Assembly: GCA_905221605.1 (NCBI GenBank)
Contig: CAJNDS010000296.1
Location: 16,001-80,000 of the forward strand
DNA length: 64,000 bases
Direction of reading: 5' to 3'
Origin: Symbiodinium natans
Taxonomy: Eukaryota > Sar > Dinophyceae > Suessiales > Symbiodiniaceae
Shown in pieces: positions 22,853 to 34,130 of this stretch (the stretch's first letter is position 1; each line of letters opens with the position of its first letter). The notes under the pieces were generated by a model, which saw nothing but the letters and a program-made list of their open reading frames with translations, ran no database searches and was not told the DNA's origin. Both the position numbers and the translations under genes were made by a program.

Positions 22853-25800
22853 GTGGAGGGCTTCAAGGCTGCGTACGAGGCGCACGTCAAGGATCGTGAA
22901 GTGCAAGGCATTCCGCCGCTCCCCTTGGATGCAAAGCAGGCGGGAGACCAGAGTTACGTGGCCGGCACTGTACAAGCCAGCATAAACAAGCCTGCACATG
23001 CGCCTGCGCGTATCTTTCGCTCTTCGCCCATTTCATGTTCCGCAAGGTGCAGTGTGTGGTTGAGCTGCTAAAGGCTCCGCCGGCCGGCCAGGCCTGCAGA
23101 ATTCCTCTCACAGCCAGGAGAAACGTTCAGAGGCTTCGTCGATTGGACGACCTCGTGAGGAGAAATTCCTCTTGGACCTGCTCCGAAGCCGTGTTCCACC
23201 AGGGGCCGGGGGCTCAGAGGAATTGAGGAATGAGCGGGAAACCACAGCCCCGAGGTATAAAGTAGCGAAAGGACTCAGAGGATTTAGAGCTTGGAGTGAG
23301 AGGTGGATGATGCCAGCTACGTCAAGGCATTGCCAGAGAGATGAGCTCTCAGTCTGCGATGCCAAGCTTGAGAACAGCTTTGAAAAGACTTGAACAGGCC
23401 AACTTTCTACGGGACATTCTGAAGGGTCTGGTGACAAGCCCGCTCATCACCAAGCCACAGGACTTGCGAAACGATACCAAGAGATGTACATCTAATGTAG
23501 ATTGCACTCACACATTCTTTCGGACATAAGAATATATAACCATATAAGAAAAACATGTATATGTGTGTGTGTGGATAGCTTATACTATACATCCCGCTTG
23601 TTTGTGATTGCAGGCAGTGGAGATGCTGGGGTGGATGCAGGGGGGCTACAACGTCCAGCCTTTGGTGGAGGCGCTGGACCTGGATCAGGCCTGCAGCCAC
23701 GATGTGTGTCGGCCTATTGTGGGAGAATTCATGAACGAACAAATGCTACAAGTGTTACGTTATCGACTATTGTTATGCTGTTCTGGATATTGCTGTTGTT
23801 TGTTCGTTCAGTTTAATGTTTTGATTTTATTTGTGTGAAGCAGTGGGCAGGAGCTGGCCGAGTTGGCAGTGACAAGTTTGTCGCGCACCCTGCTGATGTT
23901 TGACGCTTTCTATGACGTTGAAGAGAAGATGAAGGCAGGGAACGCGTTCGCAGCTTGGTGACACTGGAGGCACCACAGGTGAGCTTAGAGTCGAGTCAGA
24001 GGTCATCAGCTTTTGTGTTCTTTGTTTGACTGCACATGTGTGGAATGTATTTAGGTTCATCGACGGCTATTCTTATGCGTCGTATGGCAGCCGAGGCGAA
24101 GAAACTGATGGAGTCTTGGGCAAAGGCTGACTGGTTCAACAGCAGGAAGGGTATTCCTGACAAGGTGACGCTGACAGTCTTCAAGGTGTCGGGTGAAACA
24201 AATACAGATGACCTCTCTCCAGCGCCCGACGCCTGGTCCAGTGCCCTGGCTCACTGGCTTTCTGGCTCTTGTTTGTTGGCTCGCCCCATGACACCCGCCC
24301 ACTCCCGCCCCTTCCCTTCCTTGCTGAAACTCTTTGTGCATACACAGGACAACCCTGCAAATCATGGAAAGCTATGGCAAGTCGAAATTGAGAGGTTAGT
24401 TGCTGGAACAAGTTGTCGAGCATCGACAGCTATACACTGCCAGAGCATCAAACAAATTTGAGGAGACTGTCCGATGCCACCTGTGATCTGCCGGATGCTG
24501 CAGCTCACAGTGTCACAAGGTTAGCAGCCGCTGTTAGGCATTCCACGTTCCAGGCCAGTTTGAGAGGCCCTCAGTTGAAGCATGAACACAGGGTCTGAAA
24601 TTTCTGAAACGTCAGCCGCCAAGTTCTGTGGTGCTTGGCAGTAGAGATGCAAGGACCCGATATCCCTCTGCACGCCCTGGCCATGCTGAAGTTCCCGCGG
24701 GAAGGCATCACGGACGCCTCCAAGCAGACTTCTGGCTTCACGTCTCCTCAATTCTATTCTATTCTGACACACCGGCCCATATTCCATGAGTCCCCTTGTT
24801 AAGGATCACAGAACTGAAGCAGAAGGGATTCCCACTGGTCTACGTGGGCGATGTTGTGGGAACAGGCTCCTCCCGCAAGTCGGCCACAAATTCCATCCTG
24901 TGGTACATGGGTCCAAGCCTTACATCTTGTGATACGAGCCGCTTACATCGTTGCTCCTGAAATGCGTGCATGGTTGAGAGACAGGTGACGACATCCCCTT
25001 TACACCGAACAAAAGGACTGGTGGATTCGTCTTTGGGGGTGTCATTGCTCCCATCTTCTTCAACACCATGGAGGACTCAGGCGCGCTGCCTGTGGAGATG
25101 GACGTAAAGGACATGAACATGGGGGATGTGATCGATGTCTGCTTCAAAGAAGGCGTCGTCAAGAAACATGGCACAGATACGGTTGTCTCAAGATTCTCCT
25201 TGAAGTCGGATGTCTTGCACGATGAAGTCCAGGCTGGTGGCCGCATTCCTCTTATCATCGGACGAGGGCTGACAGGAAAAGCAAGGGAGGCACTAAAGTT
25301 GGAGCCGTCCAAGGTGTTCAGGTCCATGAAGCAACCGGACGTGAAAGTGAAAGGCTACACACTCGCCCAGAAATTGGTGGGTAAGGCCTGTGGTGTGCCC
25401 GGTGTGGTACCTGGCGCCTACTGTGAGCCCAGCATGGGAGCTGTCGGATCTCAGGACACGACCGGCCCCATGACCCGAGACGAGCTGAAAGATCTCGCTT
25501 GCCTCGGCTTCTCTGCAGACTTGACCATGCAGTCCTTCTGCCACACCGCAGCCTACCCCAAGCCGGTGGATGTCACCACGCACCAAACCTTGCCGAAGTT
25601 CATCGCTGACCGAGGTGGCGTGGCCTTGCGACCGGGCGATGGCATCATCCACTCGTGGCTGAACCGGATGCTGCTGCCAGACCAGGCCGCAAAGGGGAGT
25701 GAGAAAGTCCGAGAAACAAAGGACAACAACAACATTTTCATGAGGAGTCATTGCCACGCTGCCCTGTCTCCCAGGTTGGAACCGGCGGGGACTCGCATAC

Positions 25801-28800
25801 TCGATTTCCCCTGGGCATCTCCTTCCCGGCGGGCTCGGGCCTCGTCGCCTTCGCGGCTGCCACAGGCGTCATGCCTCTGGACATGCCAGAGAGCGCCCCT
25901 TGGGCTAGCAACATCTCACCGCAGCAATTTTGCCGATTCCTCGAGTGATCTCATTACGTGCCCTTCCACTCATCTTGAAACCCCTTGACTTTGATCACCT
26001 GCCTGCGCTGCTTTGGCAGGTCCTTGTCCGCTTCAGTGGGAAGATGCAGCCGGGCGTCACATTGCGAGATCTGGTGCACGCGATCCCCTACTCTGCCATC
26101 AAGAAGGGCCTCTTGACGGCCCTCGGCCTTAGATGAAGGGATATGCCAACCAATCCAAGCAGCTGTAGACATGCTGAGAATGGCCGCCGGAGATTATGTC
26201 AGGCGGTCGTAGCGTGTGAGGGAGTGGTCTTGCCCCACTTGTGCACATTCAAAACAAGGTCGAAAAGAAGGGCAAGGTGAATGCCTTCAACGGACGCGTC
26301 CTTGAAATCGAAGGTCTGCCAGATTTGCGCCCCGGCCTGAAAATCTCCCTGCTCAGGGCCACCGGGCCACTCCCTGTTACTAGCTACTACCACCCTTGCC
26401 ACCAAGTCCCCTCTACTAACCCTTCTCCTAGTCTCCTAGCATCTGGCACAGGTTGCACCCTTAGCATGCTAAGGAAGTGTGAGCAGGCGTTTGAGCTTTC
26501 GGATGCCTCAGCCGAGCGCTCTGCTGCTGGCTGCACGATCAAGCTCAACAAGGACAAGCCGACACAAGGTGCTGCCAAGCACACGACAGGCTTGATGCGG
26601 CCTAGTCGTCAAACTAGACATGGTTATTGCCCTAAAAGGGGTATATGAGGGGCCATAGGTACCTCAGTCTCTAAGTCCCTGCTACCAGCGGGCACAAGGA
26701 TGTTAGGCATGGTTATGTCCATCCCCGCAAGGAGCCTGTTATCGAGTACCTGAAGTCGAACATCGTCCTCCTCAGGTGGATGATTGCGAAGGGCTACAGT
26801 GATCCCCGAACTCTCTCCAGGTGCAACCGGGGGTCCACTCAGCGTCTCGTGAGATGCATGGTGTCTCTTTATGTGCCTTTTGCAAGGCGCGTAGCCAAGA
26901 TGGAGGATTGGCTGGCAAATCCACAGCTCATGGAGGCGGACAAGGACAGCTTAGAGCTTTTGTTCCTTTCAGGGGTTTGCGGATTCTCAAGAAGGCAGAT
27001 GGGTTGTAGTAACATTGTAGTATGACTCAGGATGCCGAGTATGCTGCTGTGCTCGAGATCAATATGGACGAGATCAAAGAGCCCATCCTTTGCTGCCCCA
27101 ACGATCCGGATGATGCCAAGATGCTTTCCGAGGCACGTCGCAAGGATTTGCTGGAGAGAGAGAGGACAGCATAATACACATCTCGGGAGCTCGGTGAGAA
27201 GGAAGCCTCAATACAAGGCAACAAAGCCGCAGCCCAACGGCAACCGAACTTGATCTAGGGGCGCGCCGGTGCGGGGTAACTCCAGGAATCCAGGACCTCG
27301 GAGAAGAGAGAGAACAATGACCAGGACTGTTTGGCCTGTGAACGGTTGCTGGACAACACTGGGCCGAAGTGGCCGGATCCTTCATTGAGAATTGAGACTC
27401 GGCCTACCGTCAATCTTACGCATGCCTTCGGGCGGCCCTTTTCGGGGGGTTCAGCGCGCAGGAAGAAGGAAGGAAGGGTGGGCGAGGGCCGAGTTTCACG
27501 AGTTGGCTTGCTTTGAAAATAGTTTCACGGAGGCACAGGACTTCGGACGCGTGCCCGAGGGATTCCTGTGCCCCCCCCCCCCCCCCGCCCAGCAGAAGAA
27601 GAAGAAGAAGAAGAAGAAGAAGAAGAAGAAGAAGAAGAAGAAGAAGAAGAAGAAGAAGAAGAAGAAGAAGAAGAAGAGTCATCGTAGGCAGCAAAGATGT
27701 TTCTCCAACAGACTCTGCTTTTGGCCCTTGGGGTGACCCCTTCGAGGGTTAAGCGTGCTGCATAGGTGCAAGGTGCCAAGATCGACGAGGTCTTCATTGG
27801 CTCCTGCATGACCAACATTGGCCACTACCGTGCTGCGGGCAAGATTCTGGCGCAGTGCGAGAAGCAACTGCCCACCAGTGCCTGACACGCAGCCAGAATG
27901 AGCACCATCAAATGATGTGCGGGAGACGTAATGTCAGCCAAGGGCTGTGGATTGCGCCCCCAACCAAGATGGATCAGGAGCCAGATGAATTTGCCTATGA
28001 ATGATTCGAGACTCCCTTCATTTTTGCATGTTCTTCGCATCTGGTCTCGTGTGTTGCTTGGTCTTTCAAACTCTCAGGAGCAGCTCACCAAGGAGGGCTT
28101 CTACGCAACCTACGGCAAGGCGGACTCGGGATGGACCAACCAACATGTAAGCTTTCAGAATTTCAACTTAAGAGACTCCAAATAAGAGGTGCCGACAGAG
28201 TGATGGATTTTCGAGGTCGGGGCCCGAACCGAGTTGCCTGGCTGCTCGCTGTGTATGGGGAACCAGGCAGGGCAGGGGCACATGAAAGACAAATGAATAC
28301 CGTGAACGAGAGAAGCGACTTGTGACATTGCCCTGATGCTTTGACCTGCAAAAGGCCCGTGTCGCAGACGGCTGTACCGCCGTCTCCTCAGTATTGGAGA
28401 CATGTGATAAAAACTCCTGGAGCACGGTTGCTTGAAATCGGGGAGGCTCAGGCGTGTGAAGATCGTTGGTGCATGAAAGGTTGTGTAAGCTAGCGAATCT
28501 ATTGGGTCATGCCGCGCCTTGTTACAAGTTCGCCTATAGTTGGCTCCTGCTGTTTAGGTTGTGTCCACCTCCACGCGGAACTTCCCGAACCGCTTGGGAA
28601 AGGGCCAGAGAGCTCAGATGACTCAGATGTAGCCAAACATATCCACAGACACGAGCTTCCGAGCCCTTGTTCTGCGGCCCCTTGGACCAACTTCAGCTTG
28701 CAGGTGCCAACGTGTACCTGGCCTCGGCCGAGCTTGCTGCGGTGTCGGCGATGCTGGGAAGACTGCCGACCCCGGAGGAGTATTTGAAGTACCACGCAGA

Positions 28801-29346
28801 GCTGGGCAAGAATGAGGCAGAGAGAAGGGGAGAGCAAAGCCACTGAGTATCTGCAGCATCGTTGTTGCAGAACCGCACGCTTGAACTGCGATTGCTTCTG
28901 GCAAAAGTGGGGCAAAAGCAGAGGTGAATTTAGGATTGTGCGACTTCGGAGCCCGGATTGATGCGTGCCTAAGGCATATAGGCAGCAAGAAGATGGGACC
29001 CGTGATCCTGGAATCCCGACCGGTTGCACTCCTTGCACTCCTTGCACTCCTTGCACTCCTTGCACTCCTTGCACTCCTTGCTCCGAACAGTGCCTGTGCC
29101 CTCCCAGAATTCAGCACAAGCTCGGAGCACACGGATCGGTTGCCTGCATCCCTTTTTTTGGTATCGACACGTACTCATGCGCGCAATCACTCCATCTCTG
29201 TTCCCTTGCCCACGGATCTCTCTTTCTCTTTGGAGGGTGCAAACGAGTCAGCCTCTCGTCTTGCAGAGGCCCAAATCTACAAGTACTTGAACTTCGACCA
29301 GGTGGAAGACTACACGGATGTGGCAGCCAAGGTCACAAGTTCCTGA
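22853..29346 (+). CDS. acnB: Aconitate hydratase, AcnB type (26 exons)
   Basis: Converts citrate to isocitrate through cis-aconitate using a 4Fe-4S cluster. Exons: 22853-22939, 23047-23091, 23160-23204, 23303-23326, 23398-23460, 23614-23688, 23851-23952, 24096-24240, 24654-24723, 24804-24910, 24985-25685, 25775-25894, 26020-26118, 26259-26326, 26474-26552, 26732-26820, 26887-26944, 27031-27132, 27766-27877, 27943-27977, 28078-28119, 28216-28266, 28355-28381, 28558-28603, 28704-28816, 29269-29346. Joined they keep frame and give 860 residues plus TGA, against about 865 in E. coli AcnB, collinear throughout. Cluster cysteines are present: GSCMTN (TGC at 27805), PGCSLCMG (28243 and 28252). GDSHTRFP and QGGYN are also intact. 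The start codon and any mitochondrial presequence must lie on an upstream exon not identified. Donors are 16 GC, 4 GA and 5 GT; all acceptors are AG followed by G. Junctions were fitted by eye to the AcnB family. Confidence 0.95.
27571..27678. repeat. Poly-C16 plus (GAA)27 microsatellite in aconitase intron
   Basis: A run of 16 C at 27571-27586 is followed after a short spacer by about 27 copies of GAA from 27595. Both lie in the 633-bp intron 27133-27765, the largest in the aconitase gene. Poly-Lys, poly-Arg and poly-Leu frames here are artefacts. Confidence 0.95.
29024..29084. repeat. 9-bp minisatellite (TTGCACTCC) x6
   Basis: Six perfect copies from 29024 to 29077 and a truncated seventh. 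It lies in the last aconitase intron (28817-29268). Confidence 0.97.
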
Positions 29347-32300
29347 GCATGGGCTGAACTCATAAGGTGCAAGGGGGTGAAGCACGGAGCTGCGTGGCAC
29401 CACGTCACCACGTGCAGCATGCCACGTGCCAGATTGTATGCTTACGTAACTTACCTACAGACTCTTGTAGATTTGCGGTTGCCCTGCGGCATCAGCTGTC
29501 CAGACTAGCGCCGGGCGATCGGGAGATTCTTGGGACGGGCGGAGCTCAAAGCCAGCCCAAATAGTCTTTAAAAGCTGCGAGGACATCTCTGGCAAAACTA
29601 CTTAGGGCTATTTGTAAGTATGCAAAACAAGGTTTCGAACTCCGGCCGGTGAGGATTCTCCAAAGTGTTTAAGCGTGGCTAGGCCGGCTAGGCCTCCCTC
29701 AGTGGGATTGAAAAGCTTTTTTGTTGCGAGAGCGCGCTCCAGGTTTGAATGTTGCGCTGGTACAGCAGAGGGCTTGATCGAGCAAGCCGGTTTCCTGCCC
29801 AATTGTTTCAGTGGCACTTGGCACTTGGATCAGAGGGAGTTCCTACTATACCCAAGTAATGCACTCAGTTTCAGAATTGATGAGGGCCTAAAGAAGCCCA
29901 ATTTGCGGAGATGAGAGTCATTTTCCCCCAAATACAAACTGGGTGCAATAGTTGGGTGTAGACACACCTTCTTGGTTCCAGGAGAGAAGTGGCTTTCCAT
30001 CGAAAAACTGCGCGACACCGAGTGGGCGATTGCTGCACGAGAGTCACTAGCAAGTTAGGGTTTCCAGCAGCCGACGCCACCCACAGAAGTAGGAGCAGCG
30101 GATATTCAGATTTCAGCAATTCTAGTGATTCTAGTGTTGGCCTGAGAGCCATCAGAAGCCAGGTTGATATGCCTGGTTATGCAAGACAGCTAATGAGGGC
30201 TGGCAGCGTGTTTGCGTGTTGTTTTTCCAGGGTCGCGGGGCTCGGGAGGTGCATTGTCAGTGCTTGTGTTGTCAACTTCGTCAGAGATGTTGGGGTTCAT
30301 TCGGGGGGGGGGGGGGCCTATCGCTCTGCGTCGTTTCCCAGTGATGTATGCATCGCCGTCGTTTTGCCACGTTTCCTTTGAGAAGCTGGAAGTGTGGATG
30401 CAAAGAGCCAGTGTCAGAAGGGTCTGATTTTCATGCATCATCGAATCATCGATCCAGGCAGAAAGAGAACCACATTCAAGATACCCTTCAATATGTCCCT
30501 AAACCTCCCTAAGCCAGTCTGGCATCATGCAATGGAGTGCTCCCTTGCCTTATATTCACCCGGAGCTCTGCCGCCATGTGAATCGATTGCACAGAATCAA
30601 TGGTCCATTGTGCCCGTGCCGTCTCGGTGGTCATTTGTCTTGCAGGCCGGCTCCAGGAAATGTCAAAAGGAAATGCCTCCGTCGTCTAATTCTGGTTGCG
30701 GAAGCACTGGTCACGACGTCACATCATCACCTGAGAGTCATCATGCTGCAGCCCCACAAGCCCAGACTATTCAGGGCGGCACGTGCCAGGTGTGAGGCCA
30801 GTGGCAGCCGGCAACTGCGGCGTGGCAGTGCAGCGCCACTCGCCACAGCACTAGGGTCTCAGACTTTGGTGCGGCTTTTGGGGATTCTGCACACACGCTT
30901 CCAGCCTAGAATGGCGCAAAGGCTCCTGAATACCTGGACTCATCCTAGAGGTTCTTTGGGCATGCAGCTCGAAGTGTTCAGGAGTGGCAGATGCTCCGGA
31001 CCCTGCATTTGAGCCGCTCGAAGTGGGGGATCCGAACTCCGCAGACCTGGAGGACGGATGTCACAATGTTTCTTGTCAAGGATTTTGTAGGACTTCTAAG
31101 TCTGTTAGGTGCCAAACATGTTCACAGCCTTCCAGCCGCACTCTCTTGTGAAGGACTTGCTGTTCTCGGAGCCTTCTCCCAAGGAGTGGAGGAAGATGCG
31201 AAAGCAGTGCCAATCAGGTGAAAGCGAATCCTGCCTGACGTTTGGCATCGAAGACTGGCACCTTGGCGGGGTCACCTGATACATTCACGCAGTATTGTGC
31301 GCAGCAAAGCGGCAACGTCAAGCTTGCCCCTGCAAGTACTGTGATCAAACTTACTGCAAGCAACACCTGTGAGGGTGCGGGTCCCAGGACGCAAAACTCC
31401 TTCAATGCCCTCGTCCACCAGGGTGTCACAAGCGGGCGACCTGATGCGCAGGATTATGCTCTGGTCCGCGAATCTTGTGGAGGTGGGGGCGCATGAGCTC
31501 ACAGAAAGAAATATGTGGTAAGAATTTTCCAGAACTCTGCGCACACCCCTCAAACCCTGGGATGCTTGCATGGAGCCAGAAGCATGAAGGTCAGGTGGCA
31601 TGCAAAACCATCGAGGGCAAGGTCCGCATCGTCGGATATGCTGTTGAGCTCGGTGGAGGCATAAACTTGACACAGCTGTCCCGACTGCAGCACTTGTTTC
31701 TTGGCACTTTTGACTCTTGTTTTGGGATGTTCGTGGCATATGGCAAGTTCTGCTTTATTGATTCTGACCGCTGGCTCACACCAGTGTCCACTTAGGACCG
31801 CGTTGGTGCTGCGTGGGCCAAACAAGACCGACTTGCAAGGCCTGATAGCCTGCCTCTCTCTTTCTCCGCGCTCGCTCTCTCGCTCTGTCGCACTCTTGCT
31901 CTCTCACTCTCTCTCGCTCTCTCACTCTCACTCTCACTCTCTCTCTCTCTCTCTCTATACATTCGACCTACATACACAATACACATACATACAGAGATAC
32001 ACTTCAACTGTAGCTTCGTAGACCCTGCTGAAGCCTCAACCTGACATCAAGCTGCCGCCCACAGACCACTGCTTTCCATGGGTGCGGCGAAGGGAATTCC
32101 GCACCTCAAGACGGGTTGTCGCCTGTTGTTGCCAGGTCACTCCTGGCCATCACCTCGATTTCTTCGCTTGGAGGCGGAAGTTGGAGAGTTCACGTTCTTG
32201 CCTTGATAGTTTTCAAACATTAGCACTGCCAATTTTTTCCAACATGTAGTGGATGCTGAGCCGAGTAACAGGGTCCTGCGCCCGTCATGTTGGCCTCAGC

Positions 32301-33845
32301 ACCTCCGATCTTCGGATGTCAGAAAGCGGGATAATTCTCGTTGCACCATGGAAAAATAGCGAGAACTTCAGAACCACGACCACACCAAGGACACTGCATT
32401 CGAATCAGAACCCTCTGCGTTTGAATCAACTTTTTTACGAACTGATTGTCCTAGATCGTCTCTTTGTATATCATACATTTTATGTCTCTGCCTCCAGGCG
32501 CCGACGAAGGGCGCAATACACGCTGCGGCCCGGGCTCTACAAGGCCAACCTGGGCACCGGCTGCAAACCTTGCAGATCTCCGGGCGCCAGGTCCCGTGGC
32601 GGGCATAGCGGTTCTGAGTAGAGTGTGTGGCTGTGGGTCGATGCCTTGCAAGACATGCTTGAGGGTGCTCCTCGTGTGGTGGCGGGGTGGAGGGGGGGGT
32701 GCAGCGCAGATTGCGTGAATAGTTGGTGGAGCCCTTTGCGTGGAGGATGTTCTTCGGTGGACGCCCGTCGATCTTGCGGAGTTCTGTGGGCTCGACCTTG
32801 TTCACTTCAGCGCATTCGTCCCGCAGAGGCAGATGTCCCTTTGCATCCCGGTCCTTGTTGTATATGGATGCGGAGTATAGGCTTCCATTAGTCTGAGGTT
32901 ATTCATGTGGCCGGTGGGGCGCTACCTGAATGCTGGCAAGAAATGACGAAGCTGCGGAACTTCTATTGTTGCTGGGTATGCAATTGATCTTGACTTTCGT
33001 TCCGTCACGTTTTTGTAATTATCTTGATCAGGACCATCATGGTTGCCGAGGCCCAGGTCTCGTATGATAGGCTTGTAGGCGCTTGGCGATGCCAGTTTGC
33101 CAACTAACTCAGGCTCCAACTGCATGTTGGTCCATCCGCCGACGGCTCTGAGAGGTTTACAGTCCTTGAGGTCCTTTGTCGCCTTCCGCCAGTGGGTACC
33201 AAGGCGGCACAGGTTGAGATGTGTATGATGTGTTTTGGGTTTAGGGTAAGGGTTAGTGTTCAAAAGGGTTAGGGTGTGTGCAATACCTAGCACTACCTGT
33301 GATGCCTGCGTATGCTAAGGAGATGGTTCCGTGTGCTGTGCAGCGTTTGTCAAGAGGGGGCTGCAAAGCTTCCTGGGAAACTCGTCATTTGTACAAGGAG
33401 CCATGCACCACCGATCTTGAGCTCAGATAGAACCTCTGGAACAAGTATAGTGGTTATGGTGCTTGCCAGATGTTAGATGGAGTTTGGGTACAATGGGGAG
33501 CGTTTTGGGTGCAGGAGGGCGTCCGCGCTGAAAGCACCGGTGACTGGGGCGATTTCCAGCAAGGGCCCAGCCTGATATGCCCGCAGCACTCGTTCGGCTT
33601 CGCCTTTGAGGATGGGTCGGTTTACCTTTCGGGCTTACTGTCATGGACTCTGATCACGTCACTGCCAATTGTGTTTCCCGCACGCCGCCCTCAGAAGTGG
33701 CGCTAGTGCAGTTGGGAGGGCAACGGTCAATTGGCCTGATGTAGCTCGTTGAGTGTACCTTCTTTGATAGAAGGGAAGTCTTGTGACATGTCTTAGCACA
33801 ACACAAAGACCCTCTGTAACCTCTTACATGATACCAGATGACACT
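29347..33845. other. No firm gene; a few coding-like fragments
   Basis: Most of the stretch has no coding signal. Fragments that read like exons but stay unidentified are: 30990-31055 plus (ADAPDPAFEPLEV, acidic); 32497-32575 plus (APTKGAIHAAARALQGQPGH); 32623-32690 plus (WLWVDALQDMLEGAPRVVAG); and a minus-strand stretch at 32922-33200 containing MQLEPELVGKLASPSAYKP. Repeats: a G run at about 30303-30316, a CT-rich tract at about 31853-31960, and telomere-like GGGTTTAGGGTAAGGGTTAG at about 33236. Confidence 0.35.
31853..31960. repeat. CT-rich microsatellite
   Basis: A pyrimidine-rich stretch of CTCT and CGCTCT units, a smaller version of the tract at 49961-50550. Confidence 0.9.
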
Positions 33846-34130
33846 GCTCAGTACTTGCCACTGTACCGAGGAGTTTGTGAAGCTGGGCTGGAGCAACATT
33901 GAGAAAGTCTGGCTAGACGGCAACTTCCTCACCGGCCAGATTCCAGCGTCTCGACAGACTGACACTAGCTGGCTTGAAACGCCAGCTGTTCAACTCCTGC
34001 TTAGACAATGAGCTGACTAGTTTTTGCCTGAGAGCACAGAGATCTCGCGGCCGAGGCCAATCTGGCGGAACAGTGGCCGAAGTTGAGGTCCCTGGATCTC
34101 TACGACAACGACATGGAAGGAGAGCCCCTT
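33846..34130 (+). CDS. Leucine-rich-repeat protein, two partial exons
   Basis: Two coding blocks carry the plant-like LRR pattern. The first, about 33867-33948, reads EEFVKLGWSNIEKVWLDGN followed by FLTGQIP, matching LxxLxLxxNxLxGxIP. The second, about 34041-34117, reads NLAEQWPKLRSLDLYDNDME. They are separated by about 90 bases with stops, consistent with an intron. LRR units mediate protein or ligand binding; the partner is unknown. The rest of the gene was not found, so it may be a fragment, or its flanking exons may be too short to see. Confidence 0.65.

Noticed and set aside
27392-27818. Poly-Lys, poly-Arg, poly-Leu and poly-Ser proteins
   Set aside because: Translations of the GAA tract and poly-C in an aconitase intron.
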